Shown here one piece after another: positions 1 to 6,132 of a stretch of 8,446 bases of DNA. Source of the DNA: Comamonadaceae bacterium (GTDB lineage Bacteria > Pseudomonadota > Gammaproteobacteria > Burkholderiales > Burkholderiaceae_C); assembly GCA_947454695.1 (NCBI GenBank), contig CANGMW010000104.1, forward strand, positions 1 to 8,446, given 5' to 3'. The notes below the pieces were generated by a model. It had not been told where the DNA came from. It did not search any database and saw only the letters and a program-made list of their open reading frames with translations. Position 1 is the stretch's first letter, and each line of letters begins with the position of its first letter. The position numbers and the translations under genes are program-made.

Positions 1-339
1 CCCTTGGCAGCCAACCAGCTCATTCAGAAAAAACTCGCCGACATGCAAACCGAGATTTCACTCGGCCTGCAAGGCTGTTTGCGTCTGGGCCGCATGAAAG
101 ACGAAGGCACGGCAGCGGTGGAGATCACCTCCATTTTGAAGCGCAACTCCTGCGGCAAGGCGCTGGACATTGCTCGACTGGCCCGCGACATGATGGGGGG
201 CAACGGCATCAGCGACGAGTTCGGTGTGGCCCGCCATCTGGTGAACCTGGAGGTGGTCAACACCTATGAAGGCACGCACGACATCCATGCGCTGATTCTG
301 GGCCGTGCGCAAACCGGCATCGCCGCATTCGCCAATTAA
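1..339 (+). CDS. gcdH: Glutaryl-CoA dehydrogenase, C-terminal part (5' end outside window)
   Basis: The reading frame is open from base 1 and stops with TAA at 337-339. The 112 residues are the C-terminal alpha-helical domain of an acyl-CoA dehydrogenase and match the glutaryl-CoA dehydrogenase family closely (QLIQKKLADMQTEI, LKRNSCGKALDIAR, GGNGISDE, NTYEGTHDIHALILGR). The Glu of YEGTHD, codon 268-270, is the family's catalytic base that abstracts the alpha proton. The enzyme is an FAD-dependent cytoplasmic homotetramer that converts glutaryl-CoA to crotonyl-CoA plus CO2, passing electrons to ETF. It acts in lysine, tryptophan and benzoate-type catabolism. The TTG at base 4 is an internal Leu codon, not a start. 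A CoA-transferase follows 56 bases later on the same strand with no terminator between, so co-transcription is likely. The family call is firm; the FAD-binding N-terminal half cannot be checked. Confidence 0.95.
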   Translation, partial: PLAANQLIQKKLADMQTEISLGLQGCLRLGRMKDEGTAAVEITSILKRNSCGKALDIARLARDMMGGNGISDEFGVARHLVNLEVVNTYEGTHDIHALILGRAQTGIAAFAN

Positions 340-395
340 GACGCTCCACACAAGACGTCTTACTTTAAGCGCCTCCTCTACCTAAGCACACCCGC

Positions 396-1646
396 ATGAC
401 CACTTCCACGGCCGCACTGCCTCACCTCAAGGTGCTTGATTTGTCCCGCGTGCTGGCGGGCCCCTGGTGCGGCCAGATTCTGGCCGACCTGGGGGCGGAT
501 GTGATCAAGGTTGAGCGACCCGGCGCGGGTGACGACACGCGCCATTGGGGGCCTCCTTTTCTGCAAGACGAGCAGGGCCACGACACCGAGCAAGCCGCTT
601 ACTTCACCTGTGCCAACCGCAACAAGCGCGGCATCACGGTGGACATGGCCAAGCCCGAAGGCCAGGCGCTTATCCGGCAGTTGGCGGCGCAAAGCGATGT
701 GCTGGTGGAGAACTTCAAGGTCGGTGGCCTGGCGCACTACGGGCTGGACTATGAAAGCCTCAAGGCGATCAACCCGCGGCTGATTTATTGCTCCATCACC
801 GGCTTCGGGCAGGACGGCCCCTATGCCGAGCGCGCCGGCTACGACCTGATGATCCAGGCCATGAGCGGCATGATGTCCATCACCGGTCGCCCCGACGAGG
901 TGCCTGGCGGCGGACCGCAACGTGTGGGCGTGGCGCTCACCGATTTGTTCACCGGTGTGTACGCAGCCACCGCCATTTTGGCGGCTGTGGAGGTGCGGCA
1001 CCGCACCGGGCAGGGCCAGCACATCGACATGTCCTTGCTGGATGTGGGCATGGCCATTCTGGCCAATCAGGCCGGCGGTTTTCTCAACACCGGCAAGGTG
1101 CCGGTGCGACAAGGCAACAGCCACCCGAGCCTGGTGCCTTACCAGGACTTCCCGACGAAAGACGGCGCCATGCTGCTGGCTATTGGCAACGACGGCCAGT
1201 TCGCACGCTTTTGCGAAGCCGCAGGTCGCCCCGAGTGGTCGGCCGATCCCCGTTACTCAGCCAACACCCAGCGTGTCATGCACCGCGACACTCTGGTGCC
1301 GCTGCTGACCGAGGTCACGCGCACGCGCACCACCGCCGAGTGGATCGCCTTGCTCGAACACCGTGCGGTGCCCTGCGGGCCCATCAACGATGTGGGTCAG
1401 GCGTTTGAGGATGCGCAGGTCAAGGCGCGTCAGCTGGTGGTCACGCAGGCGCGCGAGCCCGGCTTGGCCGCGCAGGACCATATCGCCTCGATCGCCAGTG
1501 TGGCCAGTCCGCTGCGTTTGAAGGACACGCCGCCGGTGTTGCACCGTGCACCTCCGGCGCTGGGGCAGCACACCGATGAGGTCTTGACCGAGCTCGGTTT
1601 GGATGCGGCCCAACGCGCCGCCTTGCGTCAAGCCGGGGTGATTTAA
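396..1646 (+). CDS. CaiB/BaiF (class III) CoA-transferase, probable glutarate CoA-transferase
   Basis: This 416-residue protein is full length for family III CoA-transferases, which form interlocked dimers and move CoA between carboxylic acids through an aspartyl-CoA thioester. The N-terminal signature is present (LKVLDLSRVLAGPWCGQ at about 11-27, LGADVIKVE at 32-40), as are NRNKRGITVD (74-83), GYDLMIQAMSG (148-158) and the segment VALTDLFTG. Asp183 in that segment lines up with the catalytic Asp169 of formyl-CoA transferase. A C-terminal HTDEVLTELG motif is typical. Position directly after gcdH points to glutarate as acceptor and a donor such as succinyl-CoA, as in mammalian SUGCT; this is inference, since the family has many substrates. 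The ATG at 396 places the signature at the usual distance from the N-terminus, but I see no clear Shine-Dalgarno sequence before it. The stop codon overlaps that of the convergent gene. Confidence 0.9.
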   Translation: MTTSTAALPHLKVLDLSRVLAGPWCGQILADLGADVIKVERPGAGDDTRHWGPPFLQDEQGHDTEQAAYFTCANRNKRGITVDMAKPEGQALIRQLAAQSDVLVENFKVGGLAHYGLDYESLKAINPRLIYCSITGFGQDGPYAERAGYDLMIQAMSGMMSITGRPDEVPGGGPQRVGVALTDLFTGVYAATAILAAVEVRHRTGQGQHIDMSLLDVGMAILANQAGGFLNTGKVPVRQGNSHPSLVPYQDFPTKDGAMLLAIGNDGQFARFCEAAGRPEWSADPRYSANTQRVMHRDTLVPLLTEVTRTRTTAEWIALLEHRAVPCGPINDVGQAFEDAQVKARQLVVTQAREPGLAAQDHIASIASVASPLRLKDTPPVLHRAPPALGQHTDEVLTELGLDAAQRAALRQAGVI

Positions 1647-2635
1647 AGCCCCTCGGGCTTGATCTGCGCGCGCGCGATCACCGGCTTCCAGCGTTGCTGT
1701 TCGGCTTTGATGAAGGCCGAAAATTCTGCGCCGGTGTTGCCAATGGCCAGCGCCGTGTCGGCGGCGAGTTTGTCTTTTACCAGCGTGCTGCGCGCCGCTC
1801 GGATGGCGTGCTCTTCCAGCTTGGCTACTTGCGCGGCCGGCCATTTGGCCGGCGCCAGCAGGCCGTACCACTGTGTCATCTCAAAGCCTTTGTAGCCTTG
1901 CTCGGCCACGGTGGGCACCTCGGGCAACTGCGGCAGACGCGTGCCCGTGCCGGTGGCGATGCAGCGCAGCCGCCCGGCCTTGATGAATTGCAAGAGCGCG
2001 GGGGCGCCCACGGCGGCGGCTTGCAAGCGGCCCGCCATCAGGTCGGTGAGCATGGGGCCGGTGCCGCGGTAGGGCACATGCAGCACAAAGGTTTCGCTCA
2101 CCATCTTGAGGTACTCAAACGCGAGGTGGCCCGCACTGCCGTTGCCCGCTGAGCCGTAGTTGAGTTGACCCGGGCGCGCTTTGGCATAGGCCACGAACTC
2201 ACGCAGGTTGTGCACCGGCAAGTCGGGATGCACGACATAGAGACTGGGCACTTTGGACAAGAGGGTGACCGGCACGAAGTCGCGGTTCACGTCATAGGGC
2301 AGCTTGGCAAAGATGTAAGGGTTGACCGCCAGCGTGCCGATGTGCCCCAGGATGAAGGTGTGCCCGTCGTCCGCGTTGGCCACTTCCTGCATGGCGATGT
2401 TGCCGGCGGCGCCGGGCTTGTTGTCCACAAAAACGCTTTGTCCCAGCGTCTTGCTCATTTCGCCGGCGGCCGCCCGCGCGACGATCTCGGAGCTGCCGCC
2501 CGGTGCAAAAGGTACGACCAGCCGCAAAGGTTTGCTCGGCCAGCTTTGCGCCTGGCTGGCCAAGGGCAGGGTGGACAGCAGACTCAAGCCGCCTGCGGCC
2601 AGCAGTTCACGACGTGTGACATCTGAAGTGTTCAT
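1643..2635 (-). CDS. Bug/TctC-family periplasmic solute-binding protein (tripartite tricarboxylate transporter receptor)
   Basis: This 330-residue protein has the Bug fold of extracytoplasmic receptors, which bind carboxylates or similar small molecules by a venus-flytrap closure. The N-terminus (MNTSDVTRRELLAAGGLSLL) carries twin arginines at 8-9 before a hydrophobic stretch, suggesting Tat export, with likely cleavage after SQA near residue 29. Family motifs follow: PLRLVVPFAPGGSSE (36-50), then VDNKPGAAGN, LNYGSAGNGSAGHLA, HVPYRGTGPMLTDLMAGR and the C-terminal KPVIARAQIKPEGL. The start at 2635 is chosen because it overlaps the upstream gene's TGA as ATGA and gives the complete signal peptide; the frame stays open further upstream, but that is antisense to nothing plausible and lies inside the EamA gene. 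No tctA/tctB membrane genes are in the window, so it is an orphan receptor here, as is common in Burkholderiales. The ligand cannot be inferred. Confidence 0.92.
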   Translation of the reverse strand: MNTSDVTRRELLAAGGLSLLSTLPLASQAQSWPSKPLRLVVPFAPGGSSEIVARAAAGEMSKTLGQSVFVDNKPGAAGNIAMQEVANADDGHTFILGHIGTLAVNPYIFAKLPYDVNRDFVPVTLLSKVPSLYVVHPDLPVHNLREFVAYAKARPGQLNYGSAGNGSAGHLAFEYLKMVSETFVLHVPYRGTGPMLTDLMAGRLQAAAVGAPALLQFIKAGRLRCIATGTGTRLPQLPEVPTVAEQGYKGFEMTQWYGLLAPAKWPAAQVAKLEEHAIRAARSTLVKDKLAADTALAIGNTGAEFSAFIKAEQQRWKPVIARAQIKPEGL

Positions 2636-3549
2636 ACAGAGGCGGCCGTCTTGGCGGCAGGTTTGAAGTTGACCAGCACAATGCCCACCGCCACGGCGGC
2701 CAGCGCGCCCAGCAAGGCGGGGGTGACGGGCTCGCGCAGCCACAAGGCACCGAACAGCAAGGCAAACATGGGGGTGAGAAACGCGAAGGCAGAAATTTTC
2801 GTGGCCGGGAAATGCACCAGCATCCACATCCACACCAGGTAGCTGGCAAAGGCACCCACCACCGATTGCAGCAGCAGTGAGGTGATGGCAAAGGAGCTGA
2901 AGTGCCAGACCCAGGGCTCGCCCATGAGGAGCGACAGAACAGGCAGGCAAGCGGCGCACACGCCCACCTGGTAGAAGAGCAGCTTTTCCGCGCCGATGCG
3001 CGACAGGGCGCTGGCACGGATGGTGACGGTGGTCAGGCCCCAGGTCACGCCCGCCACCAGCGCGAGCACATCGCCCAGCCATTGCGTGTTGGAAGCGCCG
3101 GGTTTAAATCCCTCCCGCACGGTGAAGGCCAGTGCCACAAAGGCCAGTCCTAGGCCCAGCCACTGCAACAGGCGCAAGCGCTCGGTGGGCACCCACAGCG
3201 GCAACAGCAAGGCCACCCAAAAAGGCGAGGTGTACAGCAGCACCGTCAAGCGCGAGGCGGTGGTGAGCTGCAGGCCGATGTAGATGCAGGCGAACTCGGC
3301 CGCAAACAAGACACCAGCGAGCAGGCCCGGCTTGAGTGAGTTGTCTGGCTTGAATAAGGCAATGCCCCGCCAGCGACACCACAGCCACAGCAACACTGTA
3401 GCCACCACAAAGCGCAGTGCCGCCTGAAAAATTGGCGGCATCTCAGGCAGCGTGGCCTTGACCAGCACCTGCTGAAACCCCCAGAACATGCAACACGCCA
3501 ACAGCAAACCTGCGGCAAGCAAGTTCAGGTGCTGATGGCGTTGGTTCAT
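2632..3549 (-). CDS. EamA/DMT-superfamily inner-membrane transporter
   Basis: This 305-residue polytopic membrane protein has about ten hydrophobic segments arranged as two EamA repeats, roughly residues 12-144 and 158-294. Visible signatures are the N-terminal helix LLACCMFWGFQQVLVK, LYTSPFWVALLLPLW in the first repeat, and FLTPMFALLFGALWLREP (about 257-274) in the second, the last being characteristic of the drug/metabolite transporter superfamily. Members usually export amino acids, metabolites or drugs; the substrate here is unknown. The ATG at 3549 lies inside the TGA of the flavin reductase gene (ATGA), and its own TGA overlaps the ATG of the Bug receptor gene in the same way. No separate Shine-Dalgarno is evident, so translation is probably coupled. 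Length and topology are normal for the family. Confidence 0.92.
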   Translation of the reverse strand: MNQRHQHLNLLAAGLLLACCMFWGFQQVLVKATLPEMPPIFQAALRFVVATVLLWLWCRWRGIALFKPDNSLKPGLLAGVLFAAEFACIYIGLQLTTASRLTVLLYTSPFWVALLLPLWVPTERLRLLQWLGLGLAFVALAFTVREGFKPGASNTQWLGDVLALVAGVTWGLTTVTIRASALSRIGAEKLLFYQVGVCAACLPVLSLLMGEPWVWHFSSFAITSLLLQSVVGAFASYLVWMWMLVHFPATKISAFAFLTPMFALLFGALWLREPVTPALLGALAAVAVGIVLVNFKPAAKTAASV

Positions 3550-4064
3550 AGGGGATGCTCGGTGTAGAACTTGCCGCCGTGGTAGAGCAGGGGCGAGGCG
3601 CCCGCGCGGTGGGCGCAGTGCTCTACTTCGCCGACGAATATGGCATGGTCGCCTTCGTCGTAGCGGCTGCGGTTAAAGCACTCAAACGTGGCGGCGGCCC
3701 CCTCGAGCAACGGGGCGCCGTGGGCACCTTCCATAAAAGAGACGCCGGCAAAGCGGTCTACGTCTTTGGCGGCGAAACGCTGCGCCAGTTCTTTTTGATC
3801 GGCTGCCAGTACATTGATGCAGTAGTGCGAGCCCTCACGAAACACCGCCATCGACGCGGCCGCATGCGACAGGCTCCACAGCACCAAAGGCGGGCTCAAT
3901 GACACCGAGTTGAAAGAGTTGGCCGTCAGCCCCACCATTTTTCCGTTGGCTGCGCGCGCCGTCACGATAGTCACGCCGGTGGCGAACATGCCCAGGGCGC
4001 TGCGAAATTCGGGTGTGGTGAAACTTGGGGCGAGCGCTTGGCGGCTCAATGGGGTACTGGACAT
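3546..4064 (-). CDS. Flavin reductase-like FMN-binding protein
   Basis: This 172-residue protein belongs to the short flavin:NAD(P)H oxidoreductase family (HpaC/NtaB-like), a split-barrel flavoprotein. Recognisable pieces are FRSALGMFATGVTIVTA (20-36), the flavin-contacting GLTANSFNSVSLSPPLVLWSL (45-65), the INVL segment near 83-86, GDHAIFVGEVE (138-148) and the C-terminal PLLYHGGKFY (158-167). Such proteins reduce FMN or FAD with NAD(P)H and hand the reduced flavin to a two-component monooxygenase. No monooxygenase partner is in the window, so the partner lies elsewhere or the protein has another role. It is the first gene of a three-gene minus-strand operon. The ATG at 4064 is preceded by a weak GAG-containing leader. 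The assignment to family is firm; the substrate pathway is unknown. Confidence 0.9.
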   Translation of the reverse strand: MSSTPLSRQALAPSFTTPEFRSALGMFATGVTIVTARAANGKMVGLTANSFNSVSLSPPLVLWSLSHAAASMAVFREGSHYCINVLAADQKELAQRFAAKDVDRFAGVSFMEGAHGAPLLEGAAATFECFNRSRYDEGDHAIFVGEVEHCAHRAGASPLLYHGGKFYTEHPL

Positions 4065-4098
4065 TCACTCAATTTAACCGAAATTACATGGCTGAGGA

Positions 4099-4116
4099 CT
4101 TGAAGGTTCTTTCAAG
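4099..4116. promoter_or_regulatory. Perfect 6-bp inverted repeat in divergent region
   Basis: CTTGAA-GGTTCT-TTCAAG is a 6-bp dyad with a 6-base spacer, 35 bases upstream of the flavin reductase start on the minus strand. It may bind a dimeric regulator. I could not assign a convincing -35/-10 pair to the minus-strand operon here, so the placement relative to a promoter is unknown. Confidence 0.3.
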
Positions 4117-4132
4117 CCGAAATGCCGTCGCG

Positions 4133-4149
4133 GCCAGATCAAATCTGGC
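4133..4149. promoter_or_regulatory. Perfect 7-bp inverted repeat upstream of the M14 peptidase
   Basis: GCCAGAT-CAA-ATCTGGC is a perfect dyad with a 3-base centre, ending 17 bases before the ATG at 4167 and lying in the divergent region between the flavin reductase operon and the peptidase gene. It could be an operator for either side or a small leader hairpin. The symmetry is seen directly; function is inference. Confidence 0.35.
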
Positions 4150-4166
4150 AGATCTAGAATCTATGC

Positions 4167-4985
4167 ATGCGGATCCCTCAAATTGGCGCAGTCTGGTTGG
4201 CTTTTTGCTTACTTGTGGCCTGTGCACCAGCCAGCGCACGACCCTGCGACGAATTTTTCGCCCGACTTCCTAATGTCAGCTGGGCGCTGTGCAATGCCGC
4301 GCAATTGCAAGCCAGCGATGCCAACAGCGTCAAAGGGCGCACCATTTACACCAGCACCATCAGCCCGTCGCAGCCGGGGGCAAGGGTGCTGGTGATTGGC
4401 GGCATTCATGGCGATGAACTGTCGTCGGCCTCCATGGCACTGCACTGGATTCGCTACGCGCAGCAATCGCCCAACAACGTTCAATGGAAATTCATCCCGG
4501 CACTCAATCCCGATGGCCTTTTTTCTCAACCCGCCAAGCGAGTGAATGCCAATGGCGTCGATTTGAACCGCAACTTCCCCACGTCAGACTGGGACAAAAA
4601 CGCCCTCAGCTATTGGGAAACCAAAACCCGCAAAGACCCCAGACGCTGGCCCGGCAAGCAAGCTTTGAGTGAACCGGAATCTAAGTTTTTGTTTGAGGAA
4701 ATTCAGCGCTTCAAGCCCAACTTGATCGTGAGTATCCATGCACCTTACGGCGTGCTCGATTTTGATGGCCCGGCCGAGCCGCCGCGCCAACTCGGGCGAC
4801 TCATTTTGAATCCCGTGGGCATTTTCCCAGGCTCTTTAGGTAACTATGGCGGCCTTCACAAAGGCATGCCGGTGGTCACTATTGAATTGCCCAGCGCCAC
4901 CTTGACACCCAGGAACGTGGAGATGGAGCGGATGTGGCGGGATCTGCATCAGTGGATGGGTGGCGCGCTGGCGCACAACAACTGA
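4167..4985 (+). CDS. Exported M14-family zinc peptidase, MpaA-like (murein peptide amidase type)
   Basis: This 272-residue protein is an M14 (carboxypeptidase-fold) zinc hydrolase. Zinc ligands are His81 and Glu84 in GGIHGDE and His191 in VSIHAPYG. Substrate-contact residues lie in RVNANGVDLNRNFP (Arg125, Asn134-Arg135), and the catalytic general base is Glu240 in VVTIELPSA. The NPDG and DFDGP motifs and overall length match betaproteobacterial proteins annotated as murein peptide amidase A, which cut gamma-D-glutamyl-diaminopimelate bonds in cell-wall peptides. The first 24 residues form a hydrophobic export signal. LVAC at 16-19 fits a lipobox, while ASA at 22-24 fits ordinary signal peptidase, so it is a periplasmic protein or lipoprotein. 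Cys27 and Cys42 could form a disulfide. The ATG at 4167 gives an intact signal, but no clear Shine-Dalgarno precedes it. It is monocistronic, convergent with the LysR gene. Confidence 0.85.
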   Translation: MRIPQIGAVWLAFCLLVACAPASARPCDEFFARLPNVSWALCNAAQLQASDANSVKGRTIYTSTISPSQPGARVLVIGGIHGDELSSASMALHWIRYAQQSPNNVQWKFIPALNPDGLFSQPAKRVNANGVDLNRNFPTSDWDKNALSYWETKTRKDPRRWPGKQALSEPESKFLFEEIQRFKPNLIVSIHAPYGVLDFDGPAEPPRQLGRLILNPVGIFPGSLGNYGGLHKGMPVVTIELPSATLTPRNVEMERMWRDLHQWMGGALAHNN

Positions 4986-5007
4986 GGTTTTTTGTGAGGC
5001 CCGCGAC

Positions 5008-5997
5008 TCAGGCCTTGATACCGGCTGCCAAGGCGTCCGGCTGGCCCGAGCGGGGCAGATGCGGCAAATTGAGCAAAACCGAGCGCAACCATTGGTGCGC
5101 GCCATCATGTTGCAAGCGCCTGTGCCATAAGGCGTCCACATGCACGGCGGGCACATCAAAGGGCAACTCGCGCATCAACAGCTGGTCTGAATAACCCGTC
5201 ACATTGAAAAAATGCCGCGGTAACACCGTCAGCAAATTCGAGTTCGCCACCACGCGACCGGCCGTGAAGAACTGATTGACCGTGAGCACTATTTGGCGTT
5301 TGCGCTCCAGGGACGCCAAGGCCTCATCGACAAATCCATAAGGTCGACCAGAAAAGCTCACCAGCAAATGGCGGGCGTTGCAGTAATCGTCCAATGTCAA
5401 ATCCTGCTCTGCTAATGGGTGGTCGCGACGCATCACACACACGTAATGACTGGAGTACAGGCGCTGGTGCTCAAACGGGACGACCTCACCGGCTTGAGAC
5501 TGCGCGGTGAGCCCCGCCATCACCGCCGGAAAGTAACCAATGGCCATGTCAGCCAGCTCGTCGTTGAGCATGCGCCGCGGGTCCCGTGTCGTGAGCGGCA
5601 AGGCGCGGACAGACACCCCTGGAGCCTGCCGGTCCATGACGTCCATCAGCCCCGGGAATAACTCGGCCGCAGTCGAGTCCGCCATGGCCAGCACAAAAGC
5701 GTGGGTTGACTGCGACGGCACAAACACCTCCGGCGCGAGGGTGGATTGAAGCTGGCGCAGGGCCTCTTGCACTTTGGGCCACAGGGCCAAGGCGCGCGGC
5801 GTTGGCGCCACACCTTGGCCTTGGCGCTGAAGCAACTCGTCCCCCAAAACGACCCGTAGCCGCTGAATCGCATTGCTCACAGCCGGTTGGGTGAGTGACA
5901 ACTTATGTGCAGCACGAGTCAGGCTGCGCTCTGTCATGACTTCATTGAAGACACGAAGCAGGTTCAAATCGAGGGTTCTGAAGTTCAAAGGCGCCAT
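5008..5997 (-). CDS. LysR-family transcriptional regulator
   Basis: This 329-residue protein has the standard LTTR layout. An N-terminal winged helix-turn-helix runs over about residues 8-67 (LDLNLLRVFNEVMTERSLTRAAHKLSLTQPAVSNAIQRLR), followed by the linker helix and a two-lobed effector-binding domain from about 95 to 310. The N-terminal phrasing and the C-terminal LWHRRLQHDGAHQWLRS resemble the NodD/NahR/LinR branch, whose members typically sense aromatic or related small molecules. The ATG at 5997 is preceded by GGAG (minus strand, 6002-6005), four bases away. The gene is divergent from a small membrane protein gene at 6133 and converges with the M14 peptidase 22 bases away, with no obvious terminator between. 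Target and effector are unknown; autoregulation and control of the divergent gene are the default inference. Confidence 0.93.
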   Translation of the reverse strand: MAPLNFRTLDLNLLRVFNEVMTERSLTRAAHKLSLTQPAVSNAIQRLRVVLGDELLQRQGQGVAPTPRALALWPKVQEALRQLQSTLAPEVFVPSQSTHAFVLAMADSTAAELFPGLMDVMDRQAPGVSVRALPLTTRDPRRMLNDELADMAIGYFPAVMAGLTAQSQAGEVVPFEHQRLYSSHYVCVMRRDHPLAEQDLTLDDYCNARHLLVSFSGRPYGFVDEALASLERKRQIVLTVNQFFTAGRVVANSNLLTVLPRHFFNVTGYSDQLLMRELPFDVPAVHVDALWHRRLQHDGAHQWLRSVLLNLPHLPRSGQPDALAAGIKA

Positions 5998-6014
5998 ATT
6001 GCTCCGGACTATAC

Positions 6015-6029
6015 ATTGATTTTATGAAT
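6015..6029. promoter_or_regulatory. Candidate LysR-type box (T-N11-A dyad)
   Basis: ATTGATTTTATGAAT is a 15-bp imperfect dyad (five of six arm positions pair) containing the T-N11-A pattern (T6016, A6028) typical of LTTR recognition sites. It lies 17 bases upstream of the LysR start codon and 22 bases upstream of the predicted -35 of the divergent gene, a usual place for autoregulation. The match is short and AT-rich, so chance is possible. Confidence 0.35.
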
Positions 6030-6051
6030 GATTGGTATCACCAGAATAAAG

Positions 6052-6080
6052 TTGAACAATACTGGTGTTAACCCTATCAT
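6052..6080 (+). promoter_or_regulatory. Predicted sigma-70 promoter for the two-helix membrane protein
   Basis: TTGAAC at 6052-6057 and TATCAT at 6075-6080 are separated by exactly 17 bases and match the -35 and -10 consensus at four and five of six positions. Transcription would begin near 6087, giving a leader of about 45 bases before the ATG at 6133. Confidence 0.5.
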
Positions 6081-6092
6081 GTCTTCCGTGCA

Positions 6093-6110
6093 CTGTTTTT
6101 TTGTAAACAG
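6093..6110 (+). other. Small leader hairpin
   Basis: CTGTTT-TTTTGT-AAACAG can form a perfect 6-bp stem with a 6-base loop in the predicted leader, ending 10 bases before the Shine-Dalgarno sequence. It is weak (two G-C pairs) and has no following U-run, so it is not a terminator; a role in translation is only a possibility. Confidence 0.25.
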
Positions 6111-6120
6111 AGCAGTCCAA

Positions 6121-6125
6121 AGGAG
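6121..6125 (+). promoter_or_regulatory. Shine-Dalgarno sequence that fixes the start at 6133
   Basis: AGGAG lies seven bases before ATG 6133-6135. This decides the start in favour of MPSFVHLDYP over the in-frame ATGs at 6028 and 6079, which would fall upstream of or inside the predicted promoter. Confidence 0.7.
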
Positions 6126-6132
6126 TGACCCC

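Noticed and set aside
352..361. Palindrome AAGACGTCTT between gcdH and the CoA-transferase gene as a regulatory site or terminator.
   Set aside because: It is a loop-less 10-base palindrome with no U-run and no promoter around it; too short to support a claim.
378..1124. Long minus-strand open frame of 248 codons opposite the CoA-transferase, and similar long antisense frames elsewhere (for example 1257-1871).
   Set aside because: They are His/Arg/Gly-rich shadow frames caused by high GC at third codon positions of real genes; no family resemblance and no ribosome binding site.
2636..3082. Upstream open-frame extension of the Bug receptor gene to a start near 3082.
   Set aside because: It overlaps the EamA gene on the same strand, is low-quality Arg/Cys-rich sequence, and would bury the Tat-type signal peptide inside the protein.
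4150..4176. A polylinker-like cluster of five palindromic hexamers (AGATCT, TCTAGA, ATGCAT, GCATGC, GGATCC) within 27 bases, which raised the question of a cloning artefact.
   Set aside because: The last sites lie inside the start of the peptidase gene, whose signal peptide and conserved body continue without interruption, and no vector sequence is present. Chance clustering is the simpler reading.
4986..5007. T-run after the M14 peptidase stop as an intrinsic terminator.
   Set aside because: GGTTTTTTG has no stable GC-rich hairpin directly before it in the 22-base gap.
6028..6132. N-terminal extension of the two-helix protein to the ATG at 6028.
   Set aside because: It would start upstream of the predicted promoter elements, lacks a Shine-Dalgarno sequence, and the AGGAG at 6121-6125 points to 6133.
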